A stretch of 64,000 bases of DNA, taken from positions 24,954,470 through 25,018,469 of the forward strand of contig NC_060238.1 in NCBI RefSeq assembly GCF_021155775.2. Direction: 5' to 3'. The notes beneath the pieces are model-generated. The model was not told where the DNA came from, ran no database searches, and saw only the letters and a program-made list of their open reading frames with translations. Below are positions 36,162 through 47,197 of this stretch, in pieces. Position 1 is the stretch's first letter; every line of letters begins with the position of its first letter. Source of the stretch: Neodiprion pinetum (lineage: Eukaryota; Arthropoda; Insecta; Hymenoptera; Diprionidae). The position numbers and the translations under genes are program-made.

Positions 36162-38570
36162 TCATGAAAAATCTTTCCTGAGAACGGCCTGAGCATTCAT
36201 TTCAATTGTTTCTTCTCGTTCCACAATTAGCCGATCAATGGTATTAACTTGATTGATGCTAGCCTCGGCAAATAATAAATTATCACCATCAAACGATTTT
36301 TCGTTGACAACAATATGACAATCTCCTTTTTCTACAAACTTGGAATGTTTTCTTTCATAGTGTTTCGTGAGATTGCCTTTCTGTGTAAACCTAAGATCAC
36401 ATTTAGAACAGGCAAAAGGTTTTTGTCCCGTATGCACCATCACATGTTGCTTTAAATTATATATCGAGTAAAATTCCTTTGAGCAGAACATGCACTTGTG
36501 CTGTCTTTCAAAAGTGTGAAACCGTCTTACGTGATCATTTAACTCTGATAATTTTCTAAAACTGTCCTCACAGTGATCACATTTTCGCGGTTTACCTCCT
36601 CCGTGCCCTGCCCTGTGCAATTCCATTTCCGATAATTCAGAAAAGCTTCGCCCGCATATGTCGCAAGTGTGAGGCCTTTCACCTTCCTTGTGTATTTTGA
36701 CATGCTTAGTTTTATTTGCCTTCTGGGAAAAATTCTTGCCGCAAATTTCGCAAGAGTACGGTTTCTCACCCGAGTGAATTCTTGAATGTTGTTGCAAAGC
36801 TCCAAGCTGAGCAAACGATTTCAAACATATTTTACAGTCGAACGGTTTCTCGCCCGTATGTGTACGCATATGTTTTTCAATATCGCTCGGTCTAAGGAAA
36901 GGCTTGCTGCAAATATAACATCGATAACGTGGATTGCTGTGGAATTTTTTGTGAAAATTCAACTGTCCCAACTGAGCGAATCGTCGGTCACAAATTTCAC
37001 ATGCGTATGGTCGTTCTCCAGAATGTACCGAAGAATGTCTCTTCAATAACGAACTGCTGGCAAATATTCTATCACATTCTGAGCAAGGGTGATCGACTTT
37101 TCTTGGACAACGTCCTCTCCTCTTTCGTTCTCTATCCGAATTTATTAATTGTGTCTCACTTGTGCATTCACGGAATTTCTCTTTCACTTTCACAACGCAG
37201 ACGTCACTTGATGCCAAAGCGATGCTCTTTTCCCTCCCAGGGATAGATATCTGTTCATCGTTTGCTCCATCTAATCCGTTGATTTTCTTCGACTCTGAAC
37301 ACTGAGAGTCTTTGATCACAGAGCAGTTATTTAAGCTTTCCAATGTCGACATGTCTTCATTTTCCAACTCAAAATTTTCATCCAAGTATGCAAAAGCATT
37401 CAAGTAATTGGTACTGCCCTCAGCATCGTTCGATTCTGCAGACGTCTGTCCGATTTCTTGACAATCATTTGGCTGACAATAATCCGCATAATGTGCCGTA
37501 ACTGAATCTAAGTCACTGAAGCTATTCTTGCACCGCAAACATTTATATCTAATTTGTTGTTCGATGTACTTTCCACAACGTATTTCCTGATGGATTTCTT
37601 CAACTTGGTAACAATCTGCGTCGACATTGACATTAGTTGATGAAATTTCATTTAAAGTCGAACTTGATTCTTTGAAAGTTTGTAAATCTTCATCAGTTTC
37701 CCTTCCTGTAAATTTCTCTACAGGCGTTGCATCTTTCGTAGCATTATCTATCGACAATGATTTATCCTTAAAGCAAATTTCCTTTGCCGAACCCTCTATA
37801 TCATTGTTACAAGTTTTTTCAACAATTTCAGAGTTAGTTCCACCTTCCAAAATTATTTCATCAACAGAACGTTGATCCGTATCAAGGCACATGATACGAT
37901 GTTCGGGTATATTTCGTTCCAGATCAAAATCGTTATTGAAATTTTCATGTTTTGCAATATTTTCTATGTCTGGAAGCTTCTCTAAGCACTGATCACCAAA
38001 GTAACATTTCTCCTTCGGATTTGGTTGCGATTCTAAATCATTCCTTAATAGAACTTGTTGTCCACCTGTTAACTCTCCACCGCATAGGTTCCGTTCGTTT
38101 TCTTCGGATAAAGATTTTTCGACAGTCTCTGAAGATTCAGAATCATCTTTCAGTTTTGACTCTGATTCTTTGACGAGATCCTTGGCCTTTCCGTAGTTTT
38201 GAATCAGCATGAAGTAAGCTTGGGAACAAGTTTCGCGAAAGGCATAGAACGTGTTCACCGATTCTTCGCAAGCAGTGCATATTCTCTTTGGAAAAAGGTC
38301 GTCTTCTTGAATCTAAGAAAAATAAGAATGAAAAGAAATTGTTTGTCAAGTTTTAATGTACTGAATTTTTTTCTCTTCCGTAACTGGCAAAGGAGAGATT
38401 CATCTTATTTGACAATCGCTACCTACTGTAAGTGACACGCAGACCATAATCTTCATGACGAGTGATACGCCATTCAGATACTTTTGGGGAAATATTGGTA
38501 TAAATTCTTTTTCGTCAACTTTTGCCAAGCATAAGCGACACGTGTTTTCTGTACTGTTATTTCCCCGCAT
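36162..38570 (-). CDS. ZAD-C2H2 zinc-finger protein
   Basis: Two exons, 38427-38570 and 36162-38312, giving 764 residues. Joining them restores a complete ZAD domain (about residues 12-85): CRLCLAK at the start and RICTACEESVNTFYAF after the splice, i.e. two C-x2-C pairs. ZAD domains dimerise and are abundant in insect transcription factors. An acidic linker of about 300 residues follows, with one degenerate finger (YKCLRCKNSFSDLDSVTAHY..C). Nine C2H2 fingers then run roughly from residue 395 to 665, several joined by TGEKP/SGEKP linkers, which indicates sequence-specific DNA binding. The short C-terminus is acidic. Targets cannot be read from the sequence. Confidence 0.92.
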
Positions 38571-40474
38571 CGTTGGTTATTGGAAACGTCTTCATTGCCG
38601 TGCGTTGTTAAATAACCTCAAATAACATCACCGACAGTCGCTACATACAACCTAGAAGCCCGTCTCTAGGTGCATACCGATTCTGCGTATCTTTGAGTTT
38701 ATCCCCACTCTCAATCTACAGTCGCATACAAATATAATTCCCCGTCCCAAATCCATCGAATGAAAAATACGTTAGATCGAAGTCAAGCTCAGCAATGCAT
38801 TACAGATAATATGAAATACAAATATTAGTAGAATTACAACTAAATCATTCCTTCACAAATTATGGCGCATCTCGTACGTAAATTATTGAGTGTTTGACTT
38901 ACTTTTTGAGTCTTCTGTACTCTGTTGCGCGCGCAGCGAATTAGAAAGAGACAAAGCTACAATCAGAACCCTATCGGGATTGTCACTTTGCAACGCGTTA
39001 TCTGGTGGAAAAAAATTTAACTAATGCAACCAGGCTGGTAGCTGACCGTTGACCGTATTTTTCCACGTACGGATGGTCGAACAGATATATTATTGATTAT
39101 GTTTCGTTAATTTATGCGACATGAGTAATTTGAAACACCAAGATCTACGAATTGGTTCAATTAAAATTCGAAAATTAGGTTATGTGGTCATAAAATGGCG
39201 CCGATAATCAGTCTCTGACGTCATGAGGACATTTTCCAATAATAGCTGTCTCTCTCGGCACGTTCTGTCCTATGATAAAGCATATGCGCCTTCTAGATTG
39301 AATATATTTCAGTGCTAACAGTTCAACGGCTGCTGCGCGTGCACGCAAAAATCCCTCACAGACAAAATGTGCTTAAGCGCATGTGTCCGGACCGTAGTAT
39401 TAATGAGCTCTTGCGTCATCACAGCGAAATAATATCTGTCTAATCAAGCGTGTTTAGTCAGCTTGATCATGTTAGCATTTCGCGATTGTGCATCGTATCG
39501 TTTGCTAATTGCTTAATTATCCGTAATTTTTCCACCAGCTGTTTGCTCGCAGTAATTGAAAAATATTAAAACATACGATGAGCACGCACAATAAGGACTG
39601 GAAATTGCGTCAATTGAAACCAGAACTATTTTCATCTATACAGTTAATTATGACGAGCGATTAGCCAAAATATTTTTACCGAAAATTCTACGGATAAATA
39701 GATAATTACGGAGGTTCCTTCTTCGGTGGAAAAATATTGTTACACTATTCGGGATCAACATTTTCAACGATTCTAAGAACTTGTAAAACTCTGAACGAGT
39801 CGTATTATAACTCGGCACTTTCATGTAGTTCGAACAATTTTAGAGATTAATTGACATAAGCTGAGATTTTATTCAAAATAATTCTGATGTTGGTACAAAA
39901 TTTTATGAAAATTCAGTAATGTTGAACATTTTTATTTTTCTACAATATATCCGACATTTTTTTACCATCTACTGGCCGCGTATAAAACATTTCAATTTCA
40001 ATCTTTCCACAAAATTCAATTCCAATTTCTTGTTTCGATTGCCGATCAAATTCAGCAAATTTCGGTGAAATTCCCGATCTAATCTCTAAAAGTGCTCGAT
40101 TCAAAGTTCGGGAAAACTAATATTTTAAAGAATTTCTTCTATACCTACGTATTTGTCTATCAATCATAAGAAATGCTTTTTCACCACGGTTTTGAGAATT
40201 ATTACTATGATTGGAAAAATGGTAGAAGGATCAAAACTTTCGTAAAATATGGTGTTAAAACGAAAACATTCGTTTGTTTGTAATCTCTGTGCAGCGATTT
40301 TGATTTTGTCCTCACATATTTGCTGGTTGCAACCATTTGGCTGAAGCTGAAAATGATACGAATAAACAAAGTAAATACGAGTTTTGGGAATGAACATGAC
40401 CTAACAGGTACAGTGGGCGATAATTGTAATCAAATATATTAATACGCAATTCGAATCACGTGTTTTGGAACTGG
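38571..40474. other. 1.9 kb gene-free region before the secreted-protein cluster
   Basis: AT-rich DNA with no convincing frame on either strand. I see no tandem repeat or long inverted repeat. It separates housekeeping genes from the accessory cluster. Confidence 0.45.
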
Positions 40475-40533
40475 GATCGCGCACTTGTATCAAGCTATCG
40501 AATAAACTGGGGGTCGATCGATTGGTATAAATA
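40475..40533 (+). promoter_or_regulatory. promoter of secreted Ser/Ala-rich gene 1
   Basis: A TATA box (TATAAATA, 40526-40533) lies about 70 bp before the ATG. The upstream box GCGCACTTGTATCAA (within 40475-40494) recurs in the promoters at 43254 and 48190 and in the decayed copy at 46710. A CACGTG E-box precedes it near 40457. Confidence 0.75.
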
Positions 40534-40602
40534 CGGAACCACCGGTTCACTTTTCTCACTGATCGTGAACTATCTTTACCAAGGTATATCAAGATATTTA
40601 CC

Positions 40603-41351
40603 ATGAACCAAGTCGCAGCTCTTATTTTCACCGTGTTGGTGTGCTTCCAATTGTACGCTGCGATCGACGCCGCCTGTGAGTATAACGAATCTAGTTGTAA
40701 CATATCACTGCGAATAAATTCGCTCATAGTTAAAGTATCGTCAAGAAAGCGAAATGCAAGTCGAACTAAACGTTGTTATACAATATTTTAATTTTAATGC
40801 GTCGTCAGCAAATGACGATATCTTTCGATGACTAATTTCGTGCTTTCGTATTTTTCAGCCATACTTTCAGAACTAGAAAGTGCCGCGTCAGATGCAGCTT
40901 CAACTTTGACTGGAACTTCTTCTTCATCCAACTCTTCAGACACGTTGTGTAAGTAGAAAAAATCACGAATGACCCGATAGTGTGTGAGTATACGTTTACA
41001 TGCAGCATATGTATACACGCACGCCTGTAATTAAGTAAGCCGTATTGTCAATCAATTCAAGCCTCGCAGCACTTTTTCAAAACATGTCGGTGGCCTATGT
41101 GTAAAGTGGCTAGTCAGTTACAACAAAGGTAGAACGCGCAAGCTGCAGAAAGCGTATAATAAAACGACAACACTATGTCGCGCAGGTAATACATGTTCAT
41201 CTGTAATCATTTTCCATGTTTGTCTGTTTCAGCATTAGGCGAGGAAACGATTTCGTCGATGGTAACTGACTTTGAGTCAGTTGGAACCGCGTTTCAATCA
41301 CAGATGGAATCATTCGCGGCTTGGTGGGCCAAGATGATGCTAACAGGTTAA
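40603..41351 (+). CDS. secreted Ser/Ala-rich protein 1 (short member)
   Basis: Three exons: 40603-40675, 40859-40948 and 41233-41351, giving 93 residues. Exon 1 encodes a signal peptide (MNQVAALIFTVLVCFQLYAAIDA). Exon 2, bounded by phase-1 introns, encodes a Ser/Ala/Thr-rich segment (ESAASDAASTLTGTSSSSNSS). Exon 3 encodes the conserved tail GEETISSMVTDFESVGTAFQ..FAAWWAK. The two other intact members have a Cys pair at the exon 2/3 join (C-x5-C); here both positions are changed, so the mature chain has no Cys. A polyadenylation signal is at 41415-41420. The family is not one I recognise. A small secreted structural or adhesive protein is inferred. Confidence 0.82.
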
Positions 41352-41675
41352 ACAAGATTGATTATATCCACGCTGAAAGATATCTGCAGCCTGTAAAATG
41401 ACAATATGATTATAAATAAAAAAAATATCCGGTGAATCTAACAAATCTGAAAAATTTTATTTTACGACTTACCATGTATACTTTATTGTAGGTATAAATG
41501 TATTTTCAGTTGAATAATTCCGCAAACTATTAATGCAAACCTACAATGCACACACCATTCAGGAAATGGTAGAATAAAACGATAAAACTCGGTATTTATT
41601 GATTTATAATTTCAGTGAATTAGCTAAGTGGAATTACTGGACTGACTTACTATAATTATTAGTGCCAATTACGTA

Positions 41676-42442
41676 CAGAGTGTCCCATTTTAAGTGGAGT
41701 AATGGGAATTCCAGAGAAATATTTAGGATTAAAGGTTGATGGTGACATGAGAGATTGCTGTCTACCAATGTTCTTCTTATCCGTGTTTCATAGCTTCAAG
41801 GTCTCAGGAGTTGTGGTACTTTTAAGTCCGATATATAAGTATTCGCACTAAACTATTCAGAGTCAATCGGAGGGCCCGTCTGAACTCAAAAAATATGTCG
41901 GTCGTTGCTGACTCATTTCAAACTTATAATTGATAAAACGAGATTTTATAAAAATTTGATCATTTCAAAGCTCGAAATTATTCGAATTTTCTAAAATAAG
42001 GTTTAGTGGTTCTGTTTTTCGTCCAATATGCAAGACGGGCAAAACAGTACTTTTTTGCAGGACCGGACAATTTTTAATTTGGCATAAACGTGCTTCGATT
42101 TTGACCATTTACTATCATAGATTATACTACAATAATTACTTATAATTATTAAGCTGAGGATTCCGATGTTCAAATCTCCTGAAAATCAAAAGTACCATTA
42201 TAAATTTCAAGTTATTGAAGCTAAATGTAATTTTTTTTTTACACTTGGATTTAATTTAAAGACGGCTACGATTTAATCTAACAAAAAATGATATCTTTCT
42301 TACCAGAAAATATGAAGTGATTTCGACCTCTTCCTCGCCATCTTATATCCCCTCAAAACCCTAAAAGTTTTGTCCGTAAAATTTATTTTCACCAAGATAT
42401 TTTGGAGATTATTTCATTCTACTTGAAACGAGACACCCTTTG
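41676..42442. mobile_element. MITE-like element with terminal inverted repeats
   Basis: The left end (41676-41698) reads CAGAGTGTCCCATTTTAAG and the right end (42419-42442), on the other strand, CAAAGGGTGTCTCGTTTCAAG. These match over about 23 positions, mostly with transitions and one small gap. The 767-bp interior has no long frame, so it is non-autonomous. A possible short target duplication (TTACG on both sides) is not certain. It lies between secreted-family genes 1 and 2. Confidence 0.6.
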
Positions 42443-43253
42443 TTACGCAAAGTTCTGTACGGAGTAAGGAGTCGCTTGGTTCTCCGGCAAAAATTACACA
42501 ATATGCCATTTTGTACGTTTTCCCTCAAGCAGTTCATGTTCGAGACGGTTTTCCGTTGCCTTACTAATCTGCGTCTGCTAATTTTGTAACGATTATGACA
42601 AATTGATTAGAATGTGAACTAAAACAAGAGACAATTTTCATCCATTTGGATACCGTGAGTAAAATTTTCACCCACCGTTTACAATTGTTACTGTTATAGT
42701 TAAAGAAAATCGATCGCTTTATAATTCGCCGGTGAAGACTCCACGTCATTCGTCTGCCTCTTAGTTGAGTTTTCAAAATGAGCTTTATCAAAAATAACTA
42801 TTATAGAGCACACTTATAATTTTCTAATGATTTAAAGCCGCGTACATAACGAAAATCAACGAATCGAAATAAGAAATATGCATTATTATTCAATCAGTAT
42901 TGATTGTATATTTCTTATTTCTATTCCTGTTTTTTTTTCCATTCTATGATGGGTGTAACGATCCTCGATGCTAAAATCAATGTAGAATAATTTGTAAAGT
43001 TGGTATTTTCGAACTATTACCCGCAATGGTTACGGATACATCAGTAAACAAACAGTTATTCACCAAATCATATTATAAGTAGTTGTTATTGAACGTCGAG
43101 TTGATGATTTTCGGACATGAAAGAAAAAACAGATGAAAATATATATTAATGTAGCGCCTGTTTGCACGTAAAAATGTTTATAAGAGTTGTATGAATGATT
43201 TATAAGCGTTTTGGGTACAGTGAGCACAGGCATCCGAAATCACGTGTTTATCT
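42443..43253. other. gene-free spacer between family members 1 and 2
   Basis: AT-rich spacer. The frame at 42564-42791 on minus has no recognisable features. Nothing else is visible. Confidence 0.45.
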
Positions 43254-43312
43254 GGCGTCGCACTTGTGTCAATTTGCCATAGAAAAATTGTCGGGATTGA
43301 GGGGTATAAATA
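43254..43312 (+). promoter_or_regulatory. promoter of secreted gene 2 (TTTTEAA repeat gene)
   Basis: The TATA box TATAAATA is at 43305-43312. The upstream box GCGTCGCACTTGTGTCAAT (43254-43272) and the intervening ATTGTCGGGATTGA are shared with the promoter of gene 4. A CACGTG site lies near 43242. Confidence 0.78.
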
Positions 43313-43386
43313 CAGACCTATAATGCGATTCGAGTTCACCGCCGAATTGTTACTGCCGAAGTACCGAATAGCACTTATTCGCCAAT

Positions 43387-45578
43387 ATGAAGCAAGCCAC
43401 CACTCTGATTCTCACCATTTTGGTGTGCTTTCAATTCTACATGGCAATCGATGCTGCACCGGCTCGTAAGTATAATATACGTACATACATCATAAAATTA
43501 CTAGATAAATTTTTTTGATCGTATACATAGCTATCAGCGAATGAATCCGCCACGATTTGTTGTACACCTATTTTTTCAGCAATATTTCGTTATCGTCTTG
43601 TTATTTAAATTACAATACAAATGGACCTCGTGGTACAAAATACTTAATAGTATCGTAATTTTGTACATTTTTATGTTTCAGCTGGCTTGTTTTCAAGCTT
43701 ATTGAGTTCATTGGTTTCTGATACGGCTGCCGCGAATTCAGCGGCGGTTTCGACGGCAGAAAGTGGCGCTGAAACCGTTTTGTCACTTTTAACGGGAGGG
43801 GCATCCTCGGATTCAGACACCGAAACCACAACCACCGAGGCGGCAACAACTACCACGGAGGCTGCAACAACGACCACGGAAGCGGAAACAACTACCACCG
43901 AGGCGGCAACAACAACCACAGAGGCGGCAACAACGACTACAGAGGCGGCAACAACTACTACTGAGGCGGCAACAACGACTACTGAGGCGGCAACAACTAC
44001 TACTGAGGCGGCAACAACGACTACTGAGGCGGCAACAACAACCACAGAGGCGGCAACAACGACTACAGAGGCGGCAACAACTACTACTGAAGCGGCAACA
44101 ACGACTACTGAGGCGGCAACAACGACTACTGAGGCGGCAACAACTACTACTGAGGCGGCAACAACGACTACTGAGGCGGCAACAACTACTACAGAGGCGG
44201 CAACAACAACCACAGAGGCGGCAACAACGACTACTGAGGCGGCAACAACTACTACAGAGGCGGCAACAACAACCACAGAGGCGGCAACAACGACTACAGA
44301 GGCGGCAGCAACTACTACTGAGGCGGCAACAACGACTACTGAGGCGGCAACAACTACTACAGAGGCGGCAACAACAACCACAGAGGCGGCAACAACAACC
44401 ACAGAGGCGGCAACAACGACTACAGAGGCGGCAGCAACTACTACTGAGGCGGCAACAACGACTACTGAGGCGGCAACAACTACTACTGAGGCGGCAACAA
44501 CGACTACTGAGGCGGCAACAACTACTACAGAGGCGGCAACAACAACCACAGAGGCGGCAACAACAACCACAGAGGCGGCAACAACTACTACAGAGGCGGC
44601 AACAACAACCACAGAGGCGGCAACAACTACTACAGAGGCGGCAACAACAACCACAGAGGCGGCAACAACAACCACAGAGGCGGCAACAACGACTACTGAG
44701 GCGGCAACAACTACTACTGAGGCGGCAACAACGACTACTGAGGCGGCAACAACTACTACAGAGGCGGCAACAACAACCACAGAGGCGGCAACAACAACCA
44801 CAGAGGCGGCAACAACGACTACAGAGGCGGCAACAACGACTACTGAGGCGGCAACAACTACTACTGAGGCGGCAACAACGACTACTGAGGCGGCAACAAC
44901 GACTACAGAGGCGGCAACAACGACTACTGAGGCGGCAACAACTACTACTGAGGCGGCAACAACGACTACTGAGGCGGCAACAACGACTACTGAGGCGGCA
45001 ACAACTACCACGGAGGCGGCAACAACGAGCACAGATGAAGAATCCGATTCAGCTTCAGCATTAGAAGCCGCGGCTTCATCAATAGCATCGGATGCTTCTT
45101 CTGCGGCTTCATCAGCAGTCTCAACTGCAGAATCTTCGGCTTCATCGGCAATCTCAGCTGCAGAATCTGCTGCCTCATCTTTGACCGATTCATCATCGAG
45201 CTGCAGTGATTTGCTAAGTAAGTAGAGCATTATTTTTAAGCACCTATAACCGTATTGTGAGGCATATCAGCTACAATATCACACGGTTAAGATGGTAAAG
45301 ATGAGATTGGCATTCGGATAATTTGTGCTCCGATATACAGCAACATAAAGGTATTTTCGCAGAAGAGTAAGAAACTCCAACTACAAAGCGAATCAGAAAC
45401 AAAATTATTTTTGGCTTAGTATAGTTTTCGTTTATAATATTCTTTTCAATATTTGCCTGTTTCAGCGTGTCTCGAGGCAACGATTACGTCGGCGGTAAGT
45501 GACGACGAGTCAGTGGTATCCTCTGCTGTAGAAGACACGGAATCGATTGGTAGTTTTTTCACAAATTTATTTGGATAG
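43387..45578 (+). CDS. secreted mucin-like protein with 57 TTTTEAA heptads
   Basis: Three exons: 43387-43465, 43682-45217 and 45466-45578, giving 575 residues. The signal peptide is MKQATTLILTILVCFQFYMAIDA. Exon 2 starts with GLFSSLLSSLVSDTAAANSAA, then carries 57 tandem heptads TTTTEAA (43825-45021, exactly 57 x 21 nt; a few single-residue variants). A Ser/Ala-rich helical segment (SSAVSTAESSASSAISAAES) follows and ends SSSSCSDLLT. Exon 3 encodes CLEATITSAVSDDESV..FTNLF. Four Thr in every seven residues make a dense field of possible O-glycosylation, with regularly spaced Glu. Both exon 2 boundaries are phase 1, so length changes do not upset the frame. A mucin, glue or silk-coat role is inferred; no homologue is recognised. 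A polyadenylation signal lies at 45639. Confidence 0.85.
43825..45021 (+). repeat. 21-bp coding minisatellite, 57 units
   Basis: Each unit encodes TTTTEAA. The GAGGCGGCA part is almost constant while the Thr codons vary among a few synonymous types (for example ACAACTACTACTGAG, ACAACGACTACTGAG, ACAACAACCACAGAG). These unit types recur in ordered blocks, which indicates that segments of several units were copied together. No unit contains a stop or frameshift. Confidence 0.97.
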
Positions 45579-46709
45579 AATTCATTACATGTACGCTGAA
45601 GGTTGCCTGAAACCTGCTGCATGATAATATCGATTGTCAATAAAGTACATTGTACCCACATCATTCGAATTTTACAATTAACCTTATTGTTAGACAATTT
45701 TCCAGACAATTGCTGCTCCGGGATTGCAGTGCGAAACGACATTGTTGTAATATTGTTATAGGTATACCTAAAATGCAACCCCAGTGAACGTAACTAAATG
45801 ATCAACTAGCGCCTACTGGTGCAAAATCCCCAATATTTACTTGATCGTTACCAAGCAAATCGGTGGAACCCAGTTAAATGAGGACTTGCAATTGATCTTC
45901 CCGTTTGCATACCAATATTAACTATGAGACCACCGTCGAAGTGTGACGAATGAACAGAAAAATCAGTGAATTATTATGAAATTTTTTAAGTTCCAAAAAG
46001 CTCAGATTAGTCTGCGATTGACATTAATTTTCGCTTGCAATTACAGCTGATACAGCGTAAAATCGACTTCTTTACAATTATTCTGTTCAAAACTCGAAGA
46101 CTTTTCGATTTCAACACCAACTTAAAAATGCTTCGACGTGGCCCGTTTGGCTGCATGACAAATAGTATAACAGTTGGTGAGAAATCAAGAAATTTTTTCC
46201 GAAAAGTAGAGCTGGAAATTAGGAAAATGCCAGGGAATTCTTTACTTCGAATTCTGTCGCCAATGTAAAAACATTTCATCCGTGAAATCCTCAAGAATCC
46301 ACATTGAAAATATGTGTTTGGTGCTTTTTGAAAGTAGTAGTTAATTGTTATGCTGATGCAGTAATCCGGTAAAGGTGAAGATTATACTCAAATTATGCTC
46401 CACTTTCTACAATTTTTCTTGCCTTTCCGACGAATATTTTTTTCGAATACTATCAATGCTGTAAATGTACGGCGTAAATTATTGGTTCGTTATTTCGTTG
46501 TATATGTATAAGCAAGGCTTATTTACGCGCAGTGGATGATTTGTTGTCAATGTTTGTTGAGAATAGTCTGTTTTTCACTGATATTGCTAGTGAATAGTTC
46601 AAGATTTTTTTTTTTTTCACTTTACATACAAGCACTAGTTATGATCTGGTTTAGTACGCATTTATGATGTAAGGGTAAAGGCTCGAAATTATATGTACGT
46701 GCCCAAATG
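45579..46709. other. spacer between family members 2 and 3
   Basis: The left end is the 3' UTR of gene 2. The overlapping opposite frames near 46007-46294 have no domain and appear to be chance. No repeat is visible. Confidence 0.45.
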
Positions 46710-47197
46710 GTGTCGCAGTTGTATCGATTGGGAAAATGTAAATTGGCATTTAAAATTGAATTAGTATTGCTCTATTAGTATTTTCGTGTGCTTCCAATTA
46801 CTCTACGCTGCGATCGACGCTACCGTCTTGTAAGTATATTCAGGATCATTGTTGGAAGTAACTAAAAAAACAAACAAATAAAGCAGGAAACTACAGGTAT
46901 CTTACGGTATGCTAATATAGTGAAGCAAAACGAAATTACTTTTGGCTATAAACAGTTTTAAGCGTAATCAGTTTCAACATTCGCTCGTTTCGACACATGC
47001 GAAAAATGTGGTAGGATCGTCAATAATTATAATTAGCTCGCGTCAGCCGCAAATGGCGCAAAAACACGTGTCGAATCATTAGCCGAGTGGGATGATTTCG
47101 ACGCTTGCCAATACTACAAATGACATTCGATATATTTACGCCACTTACGCTGAAAATTACCTGAAGCCTGTGAAGCGATAATGTGATTTTTAATAAA
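46710..47197 (+). pseudogene. decayed copy of the secreted Ser/Ala-rich family (copy 3)
   Basis: A copy of the upstream promoter box remains (TGTCGCAGTTGTATCGATTG, 46710-46729), but the TATA box is lost. Part of the signal-peptide exon survives (VCFQLLYAAIDAT, ending at a donor near 46830), with an extra codon and no ATG. The middle exon is missing. The third exon is recognisable but broken; its CAG acceptor is gone (TTCGACACATGCGA where intact copies have TTTCAGCATGCGG). The shared 3' UTR (CGCTGAAAATTACCTGAAGCCTG) and AATAAA at 47192-47197 are kept. Its position between copies 2 and 4 fits a tandem array. Confidence 0.8.

Noticed and set aside
43825..45021. CRISPR-like or satellite array
   Set aside because: Direct repeats are contiguous without spacers and lie in a spliced secreted gene of an animal genome. 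It is a coding minisatellite.
43671..45230. Minus-strand frame of about 519 codons (VVVAASV repeats)
   Set aside because: It is the antisense of the 57-unit Thr heptad array. A stop-free 21-bp repeat is open in several frames by construction. It lacks the family promoter, signal peptide and splice pattern.
46007..46294. Opposite overlapping frames of 77 and 95 codons
   Set aside because: No domain, signal or splice partner, and neither strand resembles the neighbouring family.
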